Part shown: positions 33,901 through 42,419 of the stretch, piece by piece | How positions within the stretch are numbered: position 1 is the stretch's first letter | Layout of the letters: each line of letters opens with the position of its first letter | Notes under the pieces: model-generated | Told to the model about the DNA's origin: nothing | What the model saw: the letters and a program-made list of their open reading frames with translations, nothing else | Databases searched by the model: none | Program-made: the position numbers and the translations under genes | NCBI GenBank assembly: GCA_951640165.1 | Contig: OX621237.1 | Coordinates: 12,276,001 to 12,340,000 of the forward strand | Direction: 5' to 3' | Length of the DNA: 64,000 nucleotides | Source of the DNA: Pseudoips prasinana | Taxonomy: Eukaryota > Arthropoda > Insecta > Lepidoptera > Nolidae

Positions 33901-36900
33901 AAATAAAATAAGATTACATTATAAAATTCAACATAAATAGTGGAGGATATCTAATGACTGCGATTCATCTATGAAACTAACAATATAAACAAAACAGTTT
34001 GTAATACAATCAATAAATTGTTTCTATTTTTATTAAATTATATTAAAAATTTTCGGCTCCCCATATAAGATGCGTCATCTGGTCTACGTTCTTGATTGGG
34101 AATTGGTACGCTTTTTGTGTATTTTACAAGTAGTGGTATCAATGATGTTTACTTTTATAAACAAATTTATCTCCTTCAATTTCGTCCACTATTTATGTTT
34201 TATCTTGTATAAATTTAGTCATACTTTATAGCATTATATAAACAATACAAATGAAAAGTAATTGCTTTGGCGGTCGGCACATAGCACTGTAAATAAAATA
34301 CATTATTAATTTATTTAATTTGTGCTGATAAATAACATTCCTCAGTCCAACATCGCTCAGTAATTTAATATAAGTAACCCAGTGCAATTTGACAATAAAT
34401 TTGGTTATAAATAACTGTAATAGGTGTAGAAAAAAAAGAGTGGGCATCTAAAACTAGGTCATACGAATTTAAAGCGTATTTCAAGTACTATCAACAACTA
34501 TTGCAACGAGGATGATGTTAATTTATGCTAATGGGTTTCATGAATCTAGCAACACAGCTCATACAATTTAAAATGATTACTTTGGACCAACCTATCAAGA
34601 AAGTCCTTGTAAAGAGCTTCGAGCTGGGCGCCATAAAGCTTCAGATTAGAGTACATGGTGGCCACATTACTTTGAAGTGCACGGTCATAATTACCCTGCA
34701 TCATTTGGTACGCCACCGCTTCTGTCAACACTATTAGATCATCGACTGGAAAGAAAAACATATTACTGAGTATACTCTATGTACAACAAGATATATAGGT
34801 AGAAAGATATAAGGCAGAAGTCCTATGGTATTCTCAATTACTAAAAATATACAATTTCATCTATCAGTAAGTCACTAAGATGCGTTGCAGGGCTAGAATG
34901 GGAGTGTAGAATTGAGTTCTGTGTGCAACCAATGACATCATGGTATCAGTCTATCTGCTATCTATATGATCAAATAGATAATAAACTAACATGCTTATAC
35001 AGTTCAAGACAAGCAACTATTCCTCACTCAGCCCCTGTGTGCTCCCACAAGTTTATACATAACTAGCTGTGCCCCGCGGTTTCATCCGCATTAAACTTTA
35101 TAAATTATAGCCTGTGTTATTCTGATATATAAGCTATATTATTGTAAAGTTTCATTTGAATCCATTCAGTAGTTTTTATGTGAAAGAGTAACATACATCC
35201 ATCCATCCATCCATTCTTACAAACTTTCGCATTTATAATATAAGTAGGATCATATGTGGTTTATTCTAATAATTTTAACTACTATCATTATAAAAATATT
35301 TAAAACTAGAACATAAATAAAAAATAATCATTTAAATCTGACCAGCAGGATTTCGGGTGATTCCTCATGCAAAAATACCTCTTTAAAGGACAGTTTTGTA
35401 ACATTGTAGATAAGATACTTATTACTAGTATAAGCTTACAGACACTCCAAGCACAATTCTAAGCCCATAAAGCTAACTGTGATGCATCATTATTATTTAT
35501 TAGCAATTATTTTGTTTTTGTGCTTATCTAAGTTTGTGTCGAAGAGAAGTAAAGCAATGTTATTATAATTTTAAATAAAATGATCAAATGCAGCAATTTG
35601 TTATTGTAGAATTTGTTTATATCAATGAGATGATATGCAATAATTATTATGGTTCTCTTGGTACTTTACGCCGCTAGAGAGTGACAAAACGATGTTGCAA
35701 TGGTTACAGCAAAATAAATAATTCAGTAGATAATAATAATCCATACATTTTAGTAAATAAAAGGCATGCAGCATCATGCTATTGAGTTTGTACTTATTTG
35801 AGTGGCTATGAAAGTACATATGTAGTTATTTATTTATATCATTGATGTAGATAATCTGCATACTAATTATTAGGCGATTCTACCAATGTGCCAGTTTTTT
35901 TTATAAATGTAGGTCAAATGCTGCCACCAACATATAAGTGATGATAAGGCCAGATTTATCATGGCAAATAAATGCTATTTGCTTTTTTTATCTGTTGTAA
36001 CTAGAGTTTTCCAACAATGTTGCTACTACAACACATCTATGTGCACATAGTTGGCATAATCAGTCATTGAGATAAAGATATCAATATAAAGTATGATAAT
36101 ACAGATTTGCTGTTTTATATTTTCAGGATTGATGTTTTCATGTGTATTCATGAATCTTACAAGAATTTAAATAAATAAATATCTTTGGATAACTAGCACA
36201 CTGTCATCTGATCCCACACTAGACAGAGCCTGCACTATGGCAATAAAAATTATTTCCTAAATATATATCTATTATTGATAAATTACACCGAGACACAGAA
36301 CAAATAACCATGCTTCTCACACAATGATTTGTCCGAGGTGGGAACTGAACCCCGAATCCTGGCTTAAAGGTCAGTGTAACTAACCAGTACACCAATAGGC
36401 AAGTCAATCCTCTAGTTAGGGAGAACAATTAATTTGGTAACAAATAACATTTTATAAGTGTTAGTTGGTGGAAAAAAATTACCAAATGAAAGTTTCAAAC
36501 TCTACAATTATAGAGGAACTTTTGCAGCATATATATTCATTTGCTGCGGTTCTTGACTCACTATGACTTGGATTTATAATTGCAATTGCTTCATAATTGA
36601 ACTCATTATTTATTTTATATGAGGTTTGTTAATAAATTACTGCTTCAGTTTCATAACTATATTTAACTGAACTGCTATCTTTGAACTGTTACTTTATTAA
36701 TAAAATTACTACATTTATATTAATAATATGGCACTCATGTGCTTTATCACCATAAATATTTACGAACAATGCTCTTGTCTGTAAAATCTTCTTCAATATT
36801 TTTCCATACTTTGCCAGGGCTATGATCTCCCAGTCTCACATACTTGATATTTGACTCCACCTATGCACCTTTCTCACCATATACAAAAGTTCTAGATATA

Positions 36901-37458
36901 GAATTAAAAATAATTGTCTATAGTATACAATTATTTTTCATTAAATTTAGTCACTATTACAAATAACATCATTATCATCAGGCAGAGCCAACATCATCAT
37001 CACAAAAATATATACAAGGCAGTTTGAAGCAAATGTAATTCTGTTTGACCAGAAAAGGTAAACAAGTCTTATTGTGTATTATGTAGACAACACACATTCA
37101 AGGTAGGATAATTTTTTAAATGATATATATGTTTAGATTGCAATATTCTTACCAGAGTTTATTTTGACGTCCAACACAGAGTTGCGGTTGTGAGCGGAAC
37201 TGGTCGTCGATTTCAGGGGTCTGGGCACCTCCAGTTTTTTAACCGTGCGGGTCATTTTCGTTAGGGTCGACATGGTGCTATTTGAAAAAGAACAGAAACA
37301 TATTTCAGTACTTTCTATTGGTTTGTTTACAGACACTGAGAACTATCTTGAAGAATGATTGTCACATTTTTAATAGAGTTATGAGTAACCTTGTCGCAAT
37401 AATTATAATCACAATGCAACAACAAACAGGAGAATTATCGGGAAACTCACTCATCCAT
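18854..37458 (-). CDS. mxt: Mextli, eIF4E-binding translation factor (MIF4G-like/KH)
   Basis: Thirteen exons join in frame to 509 residues: 37458-37451, 37277-37153, 34745-34592, 33720-33567, 31740-31536, 30281-30210, 29645-29585, 29349-29205, 27251-27117, 26603-26426, 23710-23639, 20150-20035 and 18958-18854. An N-terminal helical segment ([20 protein letters not shown] ... [16 protein letters not shown]) resembles the MIF4G-like part of mextli. A KH domain follows: [17 protein letters not shown] with GxxG loop GIKG, then [13 protein letters not shown] and [13 protein letters not shown]. Near the C-terminus YTYETLV fits the eIF4E-binding consensus YxxxxL-hydrophobic. Drosophila Mextli has this order and promotes translation in the germline. 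All junctions are GT-AG except after the 29349 exon. The MIF4G region is shorter than in classical domains, so a further exon could be missing. Confidence 0.87.
18959..20034. other. mxt intron 12
   Basis: Mostly AT-rich. Bases 19942-20034 continue as GC-rich open sequence from exon 12 and may be an alternative coding end. Nothing else was recognised. Confidence 0.5.
19942..20150 (-). CDS. mxt: Possible alternative terminal exon of mxt (read-through of exon 12)
   Basis: If the donor at 20034 is not used, exon 12 continues in frame for 30 codons: [18 protein letters not shown], then [12 protein letters not shown] and a TAG stop at 19944-19942. The stretch is as GC-rich as the exon and the drop in GC comes only after the stop, unlike ordinary intron sequence. 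This would give a different C-terminus. Inference only. Confidence 0.45.
20035..20150 (-). CDS. mxt: mxt exon 12 (eIF4E-binding motif)
   Basis: Acceptor CGTTGCAG, donor GTAACG. Encodes [18 protein letters not shown], then '[19 protein letters not shown]'. YTYETLV (20130-20110) fits YxxxxL-hydrophobic, and the SPLSKLPP stretch after it could supply lateral eIF4E contacts. Confidence 0.85.
20962..21020. repeat. Perfect hairpin, 21-bp arms
   Basis: GGTTTTTAGTGTTATATGAC begins the left arm (20962-20982); 21000-21020 is its exact inverse. The 17-base loop contains a smaller palindrome around GGTACC. Confidence 0.85.
21399..21830 (+). pseudogene. Non-LTR retrotransposon RT C-terminus with (ATGT)n tail
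   Basis: [17 protein letters not shown], then after a frame change near 21475 [29 protein letters not shown], '[14 protein letters not shown]' and '[20 protein letters not shown]'. This is the standard C-terminal block of RTE/CR1-type LINE polyproteins (RWFGHLxRM, GRPRxxxxDQI, DRxxW). The (TATG)n run at 21806-21829 is its tail. 5'-truncated and frame-shifted. Confidence 0.7.
23639..23710 (-). CDS. mxt: mxt exon 11
   Basis: Acceptor GTGTGCAG, donor GTAAGG. Encodes [19 protein letters not shown] and IDKNQ; enters in phase 1 and leaves in phase 1. A Ser/Arg linker, GC-rich against AT-rich introns. Confidence 0.78.
23711..26425. other. Long mxt intron 10, nothing recognised
   Basis: AT-rich. 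(ACAC)-like runs next to exon 11 (23712-23755). Open frames at 24392 and 25028 show no domain. No transposon ends were identified. Confidence 0.5.
26426..26603 (-). CDS. mxt: mxt exon 10
   Basis: Acceptor TATCCGCAG, donor GTACGC. Encodes [19 protein letters not shown], a Gly/Ala-rich part, then '[20 protein letters not shown]'. Starts in phase 0, ends in phase 1. Confidence 0.85.
27000..27095 (-). mobile_element. SINE fragment (head region)
   Basis: Minus strand: 'cccgggacgattcccgcgcc' and 'ggacaactatttgtgtgacc', a decayed B-box region and body of the tRNA-derived SINE family. It lies beside mxt exon 9. Confidence 0.5.
27117..27251 (-). CDS. mxt: mxt exon 9
   Basis: Acceptor CATATTTCAG, donor GTAAGT. 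Encodes [19 protein letters not shown] and '[20 protein letters not shown]'. It must be entered in phase 0 (phase 1 meets a stop at the fourth codon), which constrains the previous donor. Confidence 0.83.
27399..27633. mobile_element. MITE with ~67-bp terminal inverted repeats
   Basis: The outer arms begin GGGGCTCTACCGGCTAAATA and continue 'aaatggcgttcaaataaata' and 'aaggttaaaagtgac'; the right side carries the inverse with few changes. Central region about 100 bases, no ORF. In mxt intron 8. Confidence 0.8.
27634..28147. other. Intronic stretch with CGCG-rich core
   Basis: 27750-27900 holds scattered 'aacgcgcgt'/'acgcgcgtt' motifs ('gccgtcgacgcgcg', 'caacgcgcgtcaacggcg') unlike the AT-rich flanks. 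Probably an old mobile element, with no clear ends. Confidence 0.3.
28148..29109. mobile_element. Non-autonomous DNA element with perfect 22-bp TIRs
   Basis: 28148-28169 (GCCCGAAATTAATAAACGAT...) is the exact inverse of 29088-29109. Inside, 'cgtgccaataa' recurs on both sides. 962 bp, no coding capacity; no convincing target duplication. Confidence 0.65.
29205..29349 (-). CDS. mxt: mxt exon 8 (KH end and Ser-rich linker)
   Basis: Acceptor CTGTACAG; encodes [20 protein letters not shown] and '[18 protein letters not shown]'. The right end is uncertain: the nearby GT donor (GCGA|GTATAC at 29201/29200) gives phase 1 and would bring a stop in exon 9, whereas a GC donor (GAG|GCGAGT, 29204-29203) keeps the frame. 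The GC version is used here; a small missed exon is the alternative. Confidence 0.75.
29393..29550. mobile_element. Palindromic MITE filling the KH-domain intron
   Basis: The arms GCATATCGACGGTGAAG... (from 29393) and the inverse CTTCACCGTCGATATCGC (to 29550) extend inward about 37 bp through 'caatatcttctaactac' with few mismatches. It occupies 158 of the 235 bases between mxt exons 7 and 8. Confidence 0.8.
29585..29645 (-). CDS. mxt: mxt exon 7 (KH core)
   Basis: Acceptor TGATTACAG, donor GTAAGT. Encodes [19 protein letters not shown], the middle strand and helix of the KH domain. Enters in phase 1, leaves in phase 2. Confidence 0.88.
30210..30281 (-). CDS. mxt: mxt exon 6 (KH GxxG loop)
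   Basis: Acceptor GTGTTACAG, donor GTATGA. Encodes [20 protein letters not shown] and FQR, with the RNA-binding loop G-I-K-G. Phase 1 at both ends. Confidence 0.88.
30713..30935 (-). mobile_element. Dispersed SINE-like repeat, minus copy
   Basis: Inverse of the family at 4384: 'gcctctgacatggtttatcg', 'gggaccgacaactcaacgtg', 'gctatgagcgcc'. In mxt intron 5. Confidence 0.6.
31181..31440 (-). mobile_element. Dispersed SINE-like repeat, minus copy with internal duplication
   Basis: Same family as 4384. The 'aggcctctgacatg' segment occurs twice (about 31217 and 31290), separated by a 'tacaaaagatcctgaagggt' insertion. Confidence 0.6.
31536..31740 (-). CDS. mxt: mxt exon 5
   Basis: Acceptor TGTGCTTAG, donor GTGAAC. 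Encodes [19 protein letters not shown], a Pro/Ala linker, then '[20 protein letters not shown]', the first strand of the KH domain. Ends in phase 1. Confidence 0.87.
31741..33566. other. mxt intron 4
   Basis: AT-rich. 32420-32505 ('gacggcgtgagccgtcgg', 'agagcctcctaggcta') resembles 50440-50515 loosely and may be an old repeat. No exon was seen. Confidence 0.45.
33567..33720 (-). CDS. mxt: mxt exon 4 (MIF4G-like region)
   Basis: Acceptor ATGTTGCAG, donor GTAACG. Encodes [20 protein letters not shown], '[20 protein letters not shown]' and [11 protein letters not shown]. Ends in phase 0. Confidence 0.87.
34592..34745 (-). CDS. mxt: mxt exon 3 (MIF4G-like region)
   Basis: Acceptor CTTTCCAG, donor GTTGGT (weak). 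Encodes [20 protein letters not shown], '[20 protein letters not shown]' and YKDFLD. Enters in phase 1, leaves in phase 2. Confidence 0.87.
35063..35249 (-). mobile_element. Non-autonomous Helitron-like element with (ATCC)n
   Basis: Minus strand: starts TCCTACTTATATTATAAATG, ends CTAG after the GCGGATGAAACCGCGG hairpin and 'ggcacag'. Five GGAT units near the 5' end. Confidence 0.75.
36190..36410 (-). mobile_element. tRNA-derived SINE, diverged
   Basis: Minus strand head with 'ggttcagttcccacctcgga', body 'atggttatttgttctgtgtc', tail 'catagtgcaggctctgtcta' and 'gtgggatcagatgacagtg', as in 61470-61705. Confidence 0.65.
37153..37277 (-). CDS. mxt: mxt exon 2
   Basis: Acceptor TTTCAAATAG, donor GTAAGA. 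Encodes (D)[19 protein letters not shown] and '[19 protein letters not shown]', a basic Ser/Thr-rich N-terminus. A Met at 37273 is an alternative start. Confidence 0.83.
37451..37458 (-). CDS. mxt: mxt exon 1, coding part (8 bases)
   Basis: ATGGATGA directly before a strong GTGAGT donor. Spliced to CACCATG of exon 2 it reads M-D-D-T-M-S-T in frame. The rest of this exon (roughly 37459-37560, left edge unknown) would be 5' UTR. Confidence 0.6.
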
Positions 37459-37559
37459 GGCGATAACGCCTCAATGCACACTAGAAACACTTTAAAGCAA
37501 ATCGTGTGAAAAGTGAAAGTGATGACAAAGAATGATCCTAGCGAATAAATTCGGAACAA

Positions 37560-38525
37560 ATCCAATACGTGTTCATTACTCGTAATATTGGTTTTTCGTA
37601 TTATTAAAACGGATTAGGCGAAAAAATTTTGACTACAGAGAAGATTGAATATTTTGCTCGATGGAAAACATTTAGACAAAACAATTGAAAGCCGTAGAAC
37701 ACTATGAATTAAGAAATAAACAAGAAAACTCACCTGGCTACGCCATTAATTCGCAATAAAAATAAATTCTATAGAGTAGTCCATTCACCACAAATGTAAA
37801 AATCATTTACAATAAGAAATTAAATAAAAAATAATGGTTCATTTCAGTAAGCATCTAATATTAATATACTTAACATATGCTTGATATTGTTACAAAACAT
37901 CGTGGAATAATTTTAGTACTTATGTTCCATAAATATCGAACATTTAAATCGATCCTTTATTTCCAGTTTACTCGGATCACCTCTATTGGAGACATCATGT
38001 AAATTCTACCACTGTAGTAGAAAATATTTTATATAATTTAAATCAAACTTTGTTTATAGTGCACTAGATCAAACATAATATATGTTGGTTACTCTTATAC
38101 TGTCCGCAGACAAAATGGGAGAGATTAGTTTGTGAATTGCCTTTCAACCTTTTATAACCGATCTTATTATTGCGGATTTGGAGATACATAGGTACTGTGC
38201 ACAATACCCCATAAAATATAACAAATTTATAGATAACTGCGCTGAGCAACGCGATCGTTACACAAGATTTATCATTTATGCACTCATAGATATATGTATA
38301 AGTGGCGGCAATTTTCATGTCCTGAATTAATATCTAATTCTTAATATAAATACGCCTTGGAAGTCTCCACGGTACCACAGATATCAATTATATAGGTGAT
38401 CGCTTAAATCATTGCATTGTTTTACCCATTTGCTTGAAATTCGGCAAAAATCAGAAAATACACTGACAAGTAAAAAACAAATAAAATCTAAAAAAAAAAC
38501 TAGTGTGTACTTATGTACACGCGTT
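37560..38525. other. mxt upstream region
   Basis: AT-rich. The mxt promoter should lie at its left end. No exon or mobile-element ends were recognised. Confidence 0.4.
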
Positions 38526-38690
38526 AAAAGTTATACTTCTTAATATACAACTTGAAAATAGTTATCAATTTTCATACCACCTAGAACTAACGTCATGCTG
38601 TTAAATTTTTTGGTGTCGGTGTGCGCGCGCATCGTAAAAATTCACTCTCATCATTTTTCTCCATCGCGCCAAAAGAAGTATAACTTCAAC
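38526..38690. mobile_element. Short inverted-repeat element
   Basis: Left end 'aaaagttatacttctt', right end 'aagaagtataacttcaac', with a conserved-looking GC core 'ggtgtgcgcgcgcatcg'. Directly followed by the LINE fragment at 38700. Class unresolved. Confidence 0.45.
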
Positions 38691-38699
38691 AAAGTTTAG

Positions 38700-39235
38700 G
38701 TAGACTTTACTTCTACTACCACTGTTACAATCCTCCATTGCATTCTAGGCCAATCATCGTCGCCGTGGTCTCCTTCTGCGAAGCAGTCATGCTCCAGAAG
38801 GAGGCCGCCGAGCGGGATCGGGAGCGAGCCGACCCCGCTCGTAGACGGAGGAGGCGTCGGGGTGGCGGCGGCAGCCGTTAGCCCTACTCCCCTCGGGGTT
38901 GCGGTGGCAGTATGAGAAGTGTCCTCTACTGCTGCCATGTGCAAGCAGCCCCGGGAAGACAGCGAACTGTTTGTGGCACAGTCGCTGTGCCGTACTGGCA
39001 GGAGTCGGCAAATGGGGAGGGCAACTCACAGTCCTCCCCGGGTGCGTGTCCCGACCATCTGGGACACGGCGCAAAAGGGGGGCACCGGAGCAGCATACCC
39101 GCGTTCCCGGGGCTCCCCCCATCAGGCGCCAGAAGAAGTCCACGGCAGGTTAGGTTTAGTCGGTGCGAGTCCGACATACCCACCCGCAGACACTTTTTGC
39201 GTACGTATCGTCGTATCGTACTTTTACTTTATTGC
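38700..39235 (+). mobile_element. 5'-truncated R1-clade LINE (ORF2 C-terminus + 3' UTR)
   Basis: The frame ending at TAG 38879-38881 reads VVSFCEAVMLQKEAAERDRE and RADPARRRRRR, the C-terminal signature of R1/TRAS ORF2. The GC-rich 3' UTR follows and ends 'cccacccgcagacacttttt'. The same tail (about 39121-39195) is shared with the remnant at 2202-2262. Confidence 0.65.
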
Positions 39236-40541
39236 TTAAATTGCTTTGCATTTATATTTCAAATATTCTGATATTTCTTCGGCTACGTAGTAGAACGTAT
39301 TAATTTCGGAGTGCCAACTCTTCAGCGTATTGTCAAATGACAGTGTCAGTGATAAAATTGACAAATGTCAACGCGGTTGTGGAGTGTCCGGTCGTGTTTT
39401 TGTTTCACTAAATAAGCGATGTCGTAAAATGTTTGAATTTGTGAGTTTACGTTCACTAAAAACAACAAATTTGACTCACGATTGAAGTGACGGTGTTTAG
39501 TTGAAATAATGTGATAGTTTGTTTCTATGAACTACGAGGTGAGCCCAAAATTGCCGCTTTCGTATGTTATTTGGTTTGTCGGCAAATACAAAGTTTCGTT
39601 CGTTGATAAAAATATTTTGTTTTTGGTACTTATTATCGTAATATATTTTTAACCATGCACTGATATCGGGTTGTATTATGGATATATACGAAAACAAATT
39701 GATTATTTTCTTATTATTTTAATTGTTAAAGATGACGATTGAATGAAGAAGCTCTCAGCAAAATATATTTAAACACATTTATTTAAATTTGTATGTGTCA
39801 ATTATTAAGGCGGTCAAATGTACCCTGAAGTGCCCTATACAAGCTTTGTTTCACTCACTCCAGCTATTAACATTAGATGAACAAAAGTTGATAATTTTAC
39901 TTGTCAAAATAGTATGTTGTGGAAGTACAAGGCACCCTAAATCCCTCGCGAATACCTTATTTACTTCTATCAACCCACAATTCTAAACCCATCCCTAAAT
40001 AATTATAATAAAATATTTAACCTCTTTTCATAAGAATTATATACCTACTTACATCCAGCTGATGGTAGATACATAATAAAAGCATATCAAGACACAATTC
40101 TTAACCCATCCCTTAATAATAATAATATAATATTCAACTAGATTTAGTAATAACTGTATACTTACATCTAGCTGGCAGAAGATACATAACAAAAGCATCA
40201 ATAAATTGATTAAGTTAGTAAACTCAATTTAATGATCAAAAGTGGGAATTGTTTAGTCATAAATTTGATATACTTTACCACAAGTTCCAATTCTACTAAT
40301 GGGACATATGATCAGGAAATTTACACATAATTCTTGCCTATAATAGATTTCTGATGTCAAGCTATCACTGTCAAGGAATATACTATTTAATAGTATCCCT
40401 ATATAGTATATAGTCTTTGACAGTGACATTGTATCCTACAATTCAAACCTTGGTAACATACTAGGCATATTAAAAAAAGCAGACACTTAAAACATTTGAC
40501 AGTAAAATAATGAATGAGATTGCTAATCTGCATTAGCATTA
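39236..40541. other. Intergenic with possible first exon
   Basis: Apart from the candidate 5' UTR exon at 39380-39539, AT-rich with no feature. Confidence 0.4.
39380..39539 (+). promoter_or_regulatory. Candidate promoter/5' UTR exon of the gene starting at 41612
   Basis: A less AT-rich stretch ending 'tatgaactacgag' before a GTGAGC donor at 39540. It is non-coding and would splice to the acceptor at 41603. Suggested only by donor and position. Confidence 0.25.
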
Positions 40542-40726
40542 CAAGCCGTGCCCCGCACTTTTACCCACGTTAAACTTTATAAATTATAGCCTATGTATTA
40601 ATCCAGGGTGTCAGCTAACTCCATACGAAATTTTATTAAAATCAATTCAGCGGTTTAGATGTGAAGATGTTACAGACATACACGCTCACATACTCACAAA
40701 CTTTCGCCTTTATAATATTAGTGTGA
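40542..40726 (-). mobile_element. Non-autonomous Helitron-like element
   Basis: Minus strand: TCACACTAATATTATAAAGG start, then 'ggcgaaagtttgtgagtatg', 'tggagttagctgacaccctg', decayed 3' hairpin and CTTG end. Same family as 5660-5856. Confidence 0.7.
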
Positions 40727-41603
40727 TAGATTGGTGTGAAAGCTCTTAGCTCTCATAGTGGTAGTTTAGATAAATATGACATATATTGTGACTTAAATCC
40801 TAAGTACCGCAATCAATTCAGAACCCTATAAACTGTTGTAAAAGTGTGTAGCCCTGCTCCTTTTTACTGCCTATAAAAGTACACTGTAAAAAGGACCAGG
40901 CCTTCATAGAAATGACCACAAAATTATAATAATGGGTAACATTTTTTTATAAATTCATATATATATCTAGATTGGTAACTTTTTATATAAAGTTTTCCAC
41001 TTAACCCTTCCCTTTGCAACACTTTGTGATACCATTATTAGACATTGTAAAGAGTCCATTACATTTTATTTTATAAACCAAATTTTTTTTTTTTCTATAT
41101 CATTAGCAATTGATATTTATATTTTCATAAAAAACTAGAACAATCATTTGACAGAGAGGTTAATTTTTTTGGTACTAAAACCTTATGGATATGCTGAGAG
41201 TTGACCTTATTACAAATGGGAAAAAGCAAGAATGATAATGATTGTTATAAATATGAAATTATCAACAGTCAGAAATTATCAACAAAGATTGTTTCCTAGC
41301 TATGAAGCTATGAAAAACTTATAATGCAAAATACAGAAAGAAATATTAACTCTCCAAACAAGAATAACAATCAATAATGATTTTTCCTATGTTATAAACT
41401 GGTTTAGTTTTATTAGTTTTCATTTTCATAGGTAGGTAGCACTCCATAAGTTATGTGCACTATTTATGTTATATTTTGTATAAGTAACAGAATCCTAGAA
41501 AATAATAATCTTCAGCTGCAAATAAAAATTATTTGTAATTTATTATGATAAACTTGTTGCCGTAACATTAGAAACATTTGTAAACAGCACTATTTCTTTC
41601 CAG

Positions 41604-41675
41604 CCAACATCATGACGAAGTATCTCTTTACACTAATACTTGTGCGCCTGGTGCTGCCTGCTGCACTTCTACTGA
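41604..41675 (+). CDS. First coding exon of an unidentified secreted or membrane protein
   Basis: Acceptor TTTCTTTCCAG ends at 41603, the ATG is at 41612 in a good context (aacatcATG), and the donor GTAAGT starts at 41676. The exon encodes MTKYLFTLILVRLVLPAALL and L, then one base of the next codon: a signal peptide or first membrane anchor with a Lys near the N-terminus. No continuation was found in the remaining 22 kb on the plus strand, so the second exon is far away or short. Strong splice sites on both sides and a clean hydrophobic leader support it; the protein cannot be named. Confidence 0.55.
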
Positions 41676-41883
41676 GTAAGTAACAAATAAATTATCCATG
41701 TTCATACCTGTACCATTTAAATAAAACTTTAAAGTTTAAAACAAAACAGAAAATACCTACATGTAGAATTAGATTTTTCGTAAAAAGTGTAAATACTTGT
41801 ATTATTAATTTATTATGCATAAATTAACCTCTTTATCTAATTAAGATATTTATTTTCCATCTTTCAGTAAAATATTTGATGTA

Positions 41884-42019
41884 CAGACGCCAGCACATCC
41901 AAATACCCATCATCTGTCAAATTTCTTTTATAGATTTTCAACTTTATCACTTAAGCATAAGGTTCACTTTCAATTGGAAAAATTTGACAGATTGGGGTAG
42001 CTTGATGTGCTGGCGTCTG
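41884..42019. mobile_element. Short palindromic MITE, copy 2 of 3
   Basis: CAGACGCCAGCACATCC to GATGTGCTGGCGTCTG, flanked by TA on both sides (41882-41883, 42020-42021), as expected for Tc1/mariner-type insertion. 208 bases after the exon at 41604. Confidence 0.85.
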
Positions 42020-42198
42020 TACAATAAATAATAACCGCAACTTTCAGCTCTCCAATAATTTTAGACTAGGTATCTATTATAAATTATCATTATTACGAAA
42101 ATCTTCGGAGATGTATCTAGTTACCTACTTGAATATAGGTGGAAGAGAGGAAACGAACTCGTTTATCCCATGTGCTCAATATAACTCTTTAAACTGTA

Positions 42199-42415
42199 GC
42201 AGTGGTTAACCGAGCGTCAATATTGTTCAAGAGGCCCCATAGACTACAGCGCCATGACATGGTTTGGTGACTGATGTCTAATGACTTGTAACTGCTTATC
42301 GTACTCTCCGAAGCAGAGACGGAGACATTTTACGACTGTGGCGCTTAGTCTGACTGCGCGCCTAGTCCCACAGATCGTATACGGACCAGCAAGGATATCT
42401 GGCCATGAGTTCCTT
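42199..42415 (-). mobile_element. Dispersed SINE-like repeat, strongly diverged
   Basis: Minus-strand relative of the 4384 family: 'gccatgacatggtttggtga', 'ctccgaagcagagacgg', 'ggccatgagttcc'. Substituted throughout. Confidence 0.5.
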
Positions 42416-42419
42416 ATAC

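Larger units (their letters stand above)
34746..37152. other. mxt intron 2
   Basis: Contains a minus Helitron-like element (35063-35249) and a minus SINE (36190-36410). The rest is AT-rich and unassigned. Confidence 0.55.

Noticed and set aside
38899..39271. Several 80-120-codon ORFs near 39 kb
   Set aside because: They fall in the GC-rich 3' UTR of the R1-clade LINE fragment.
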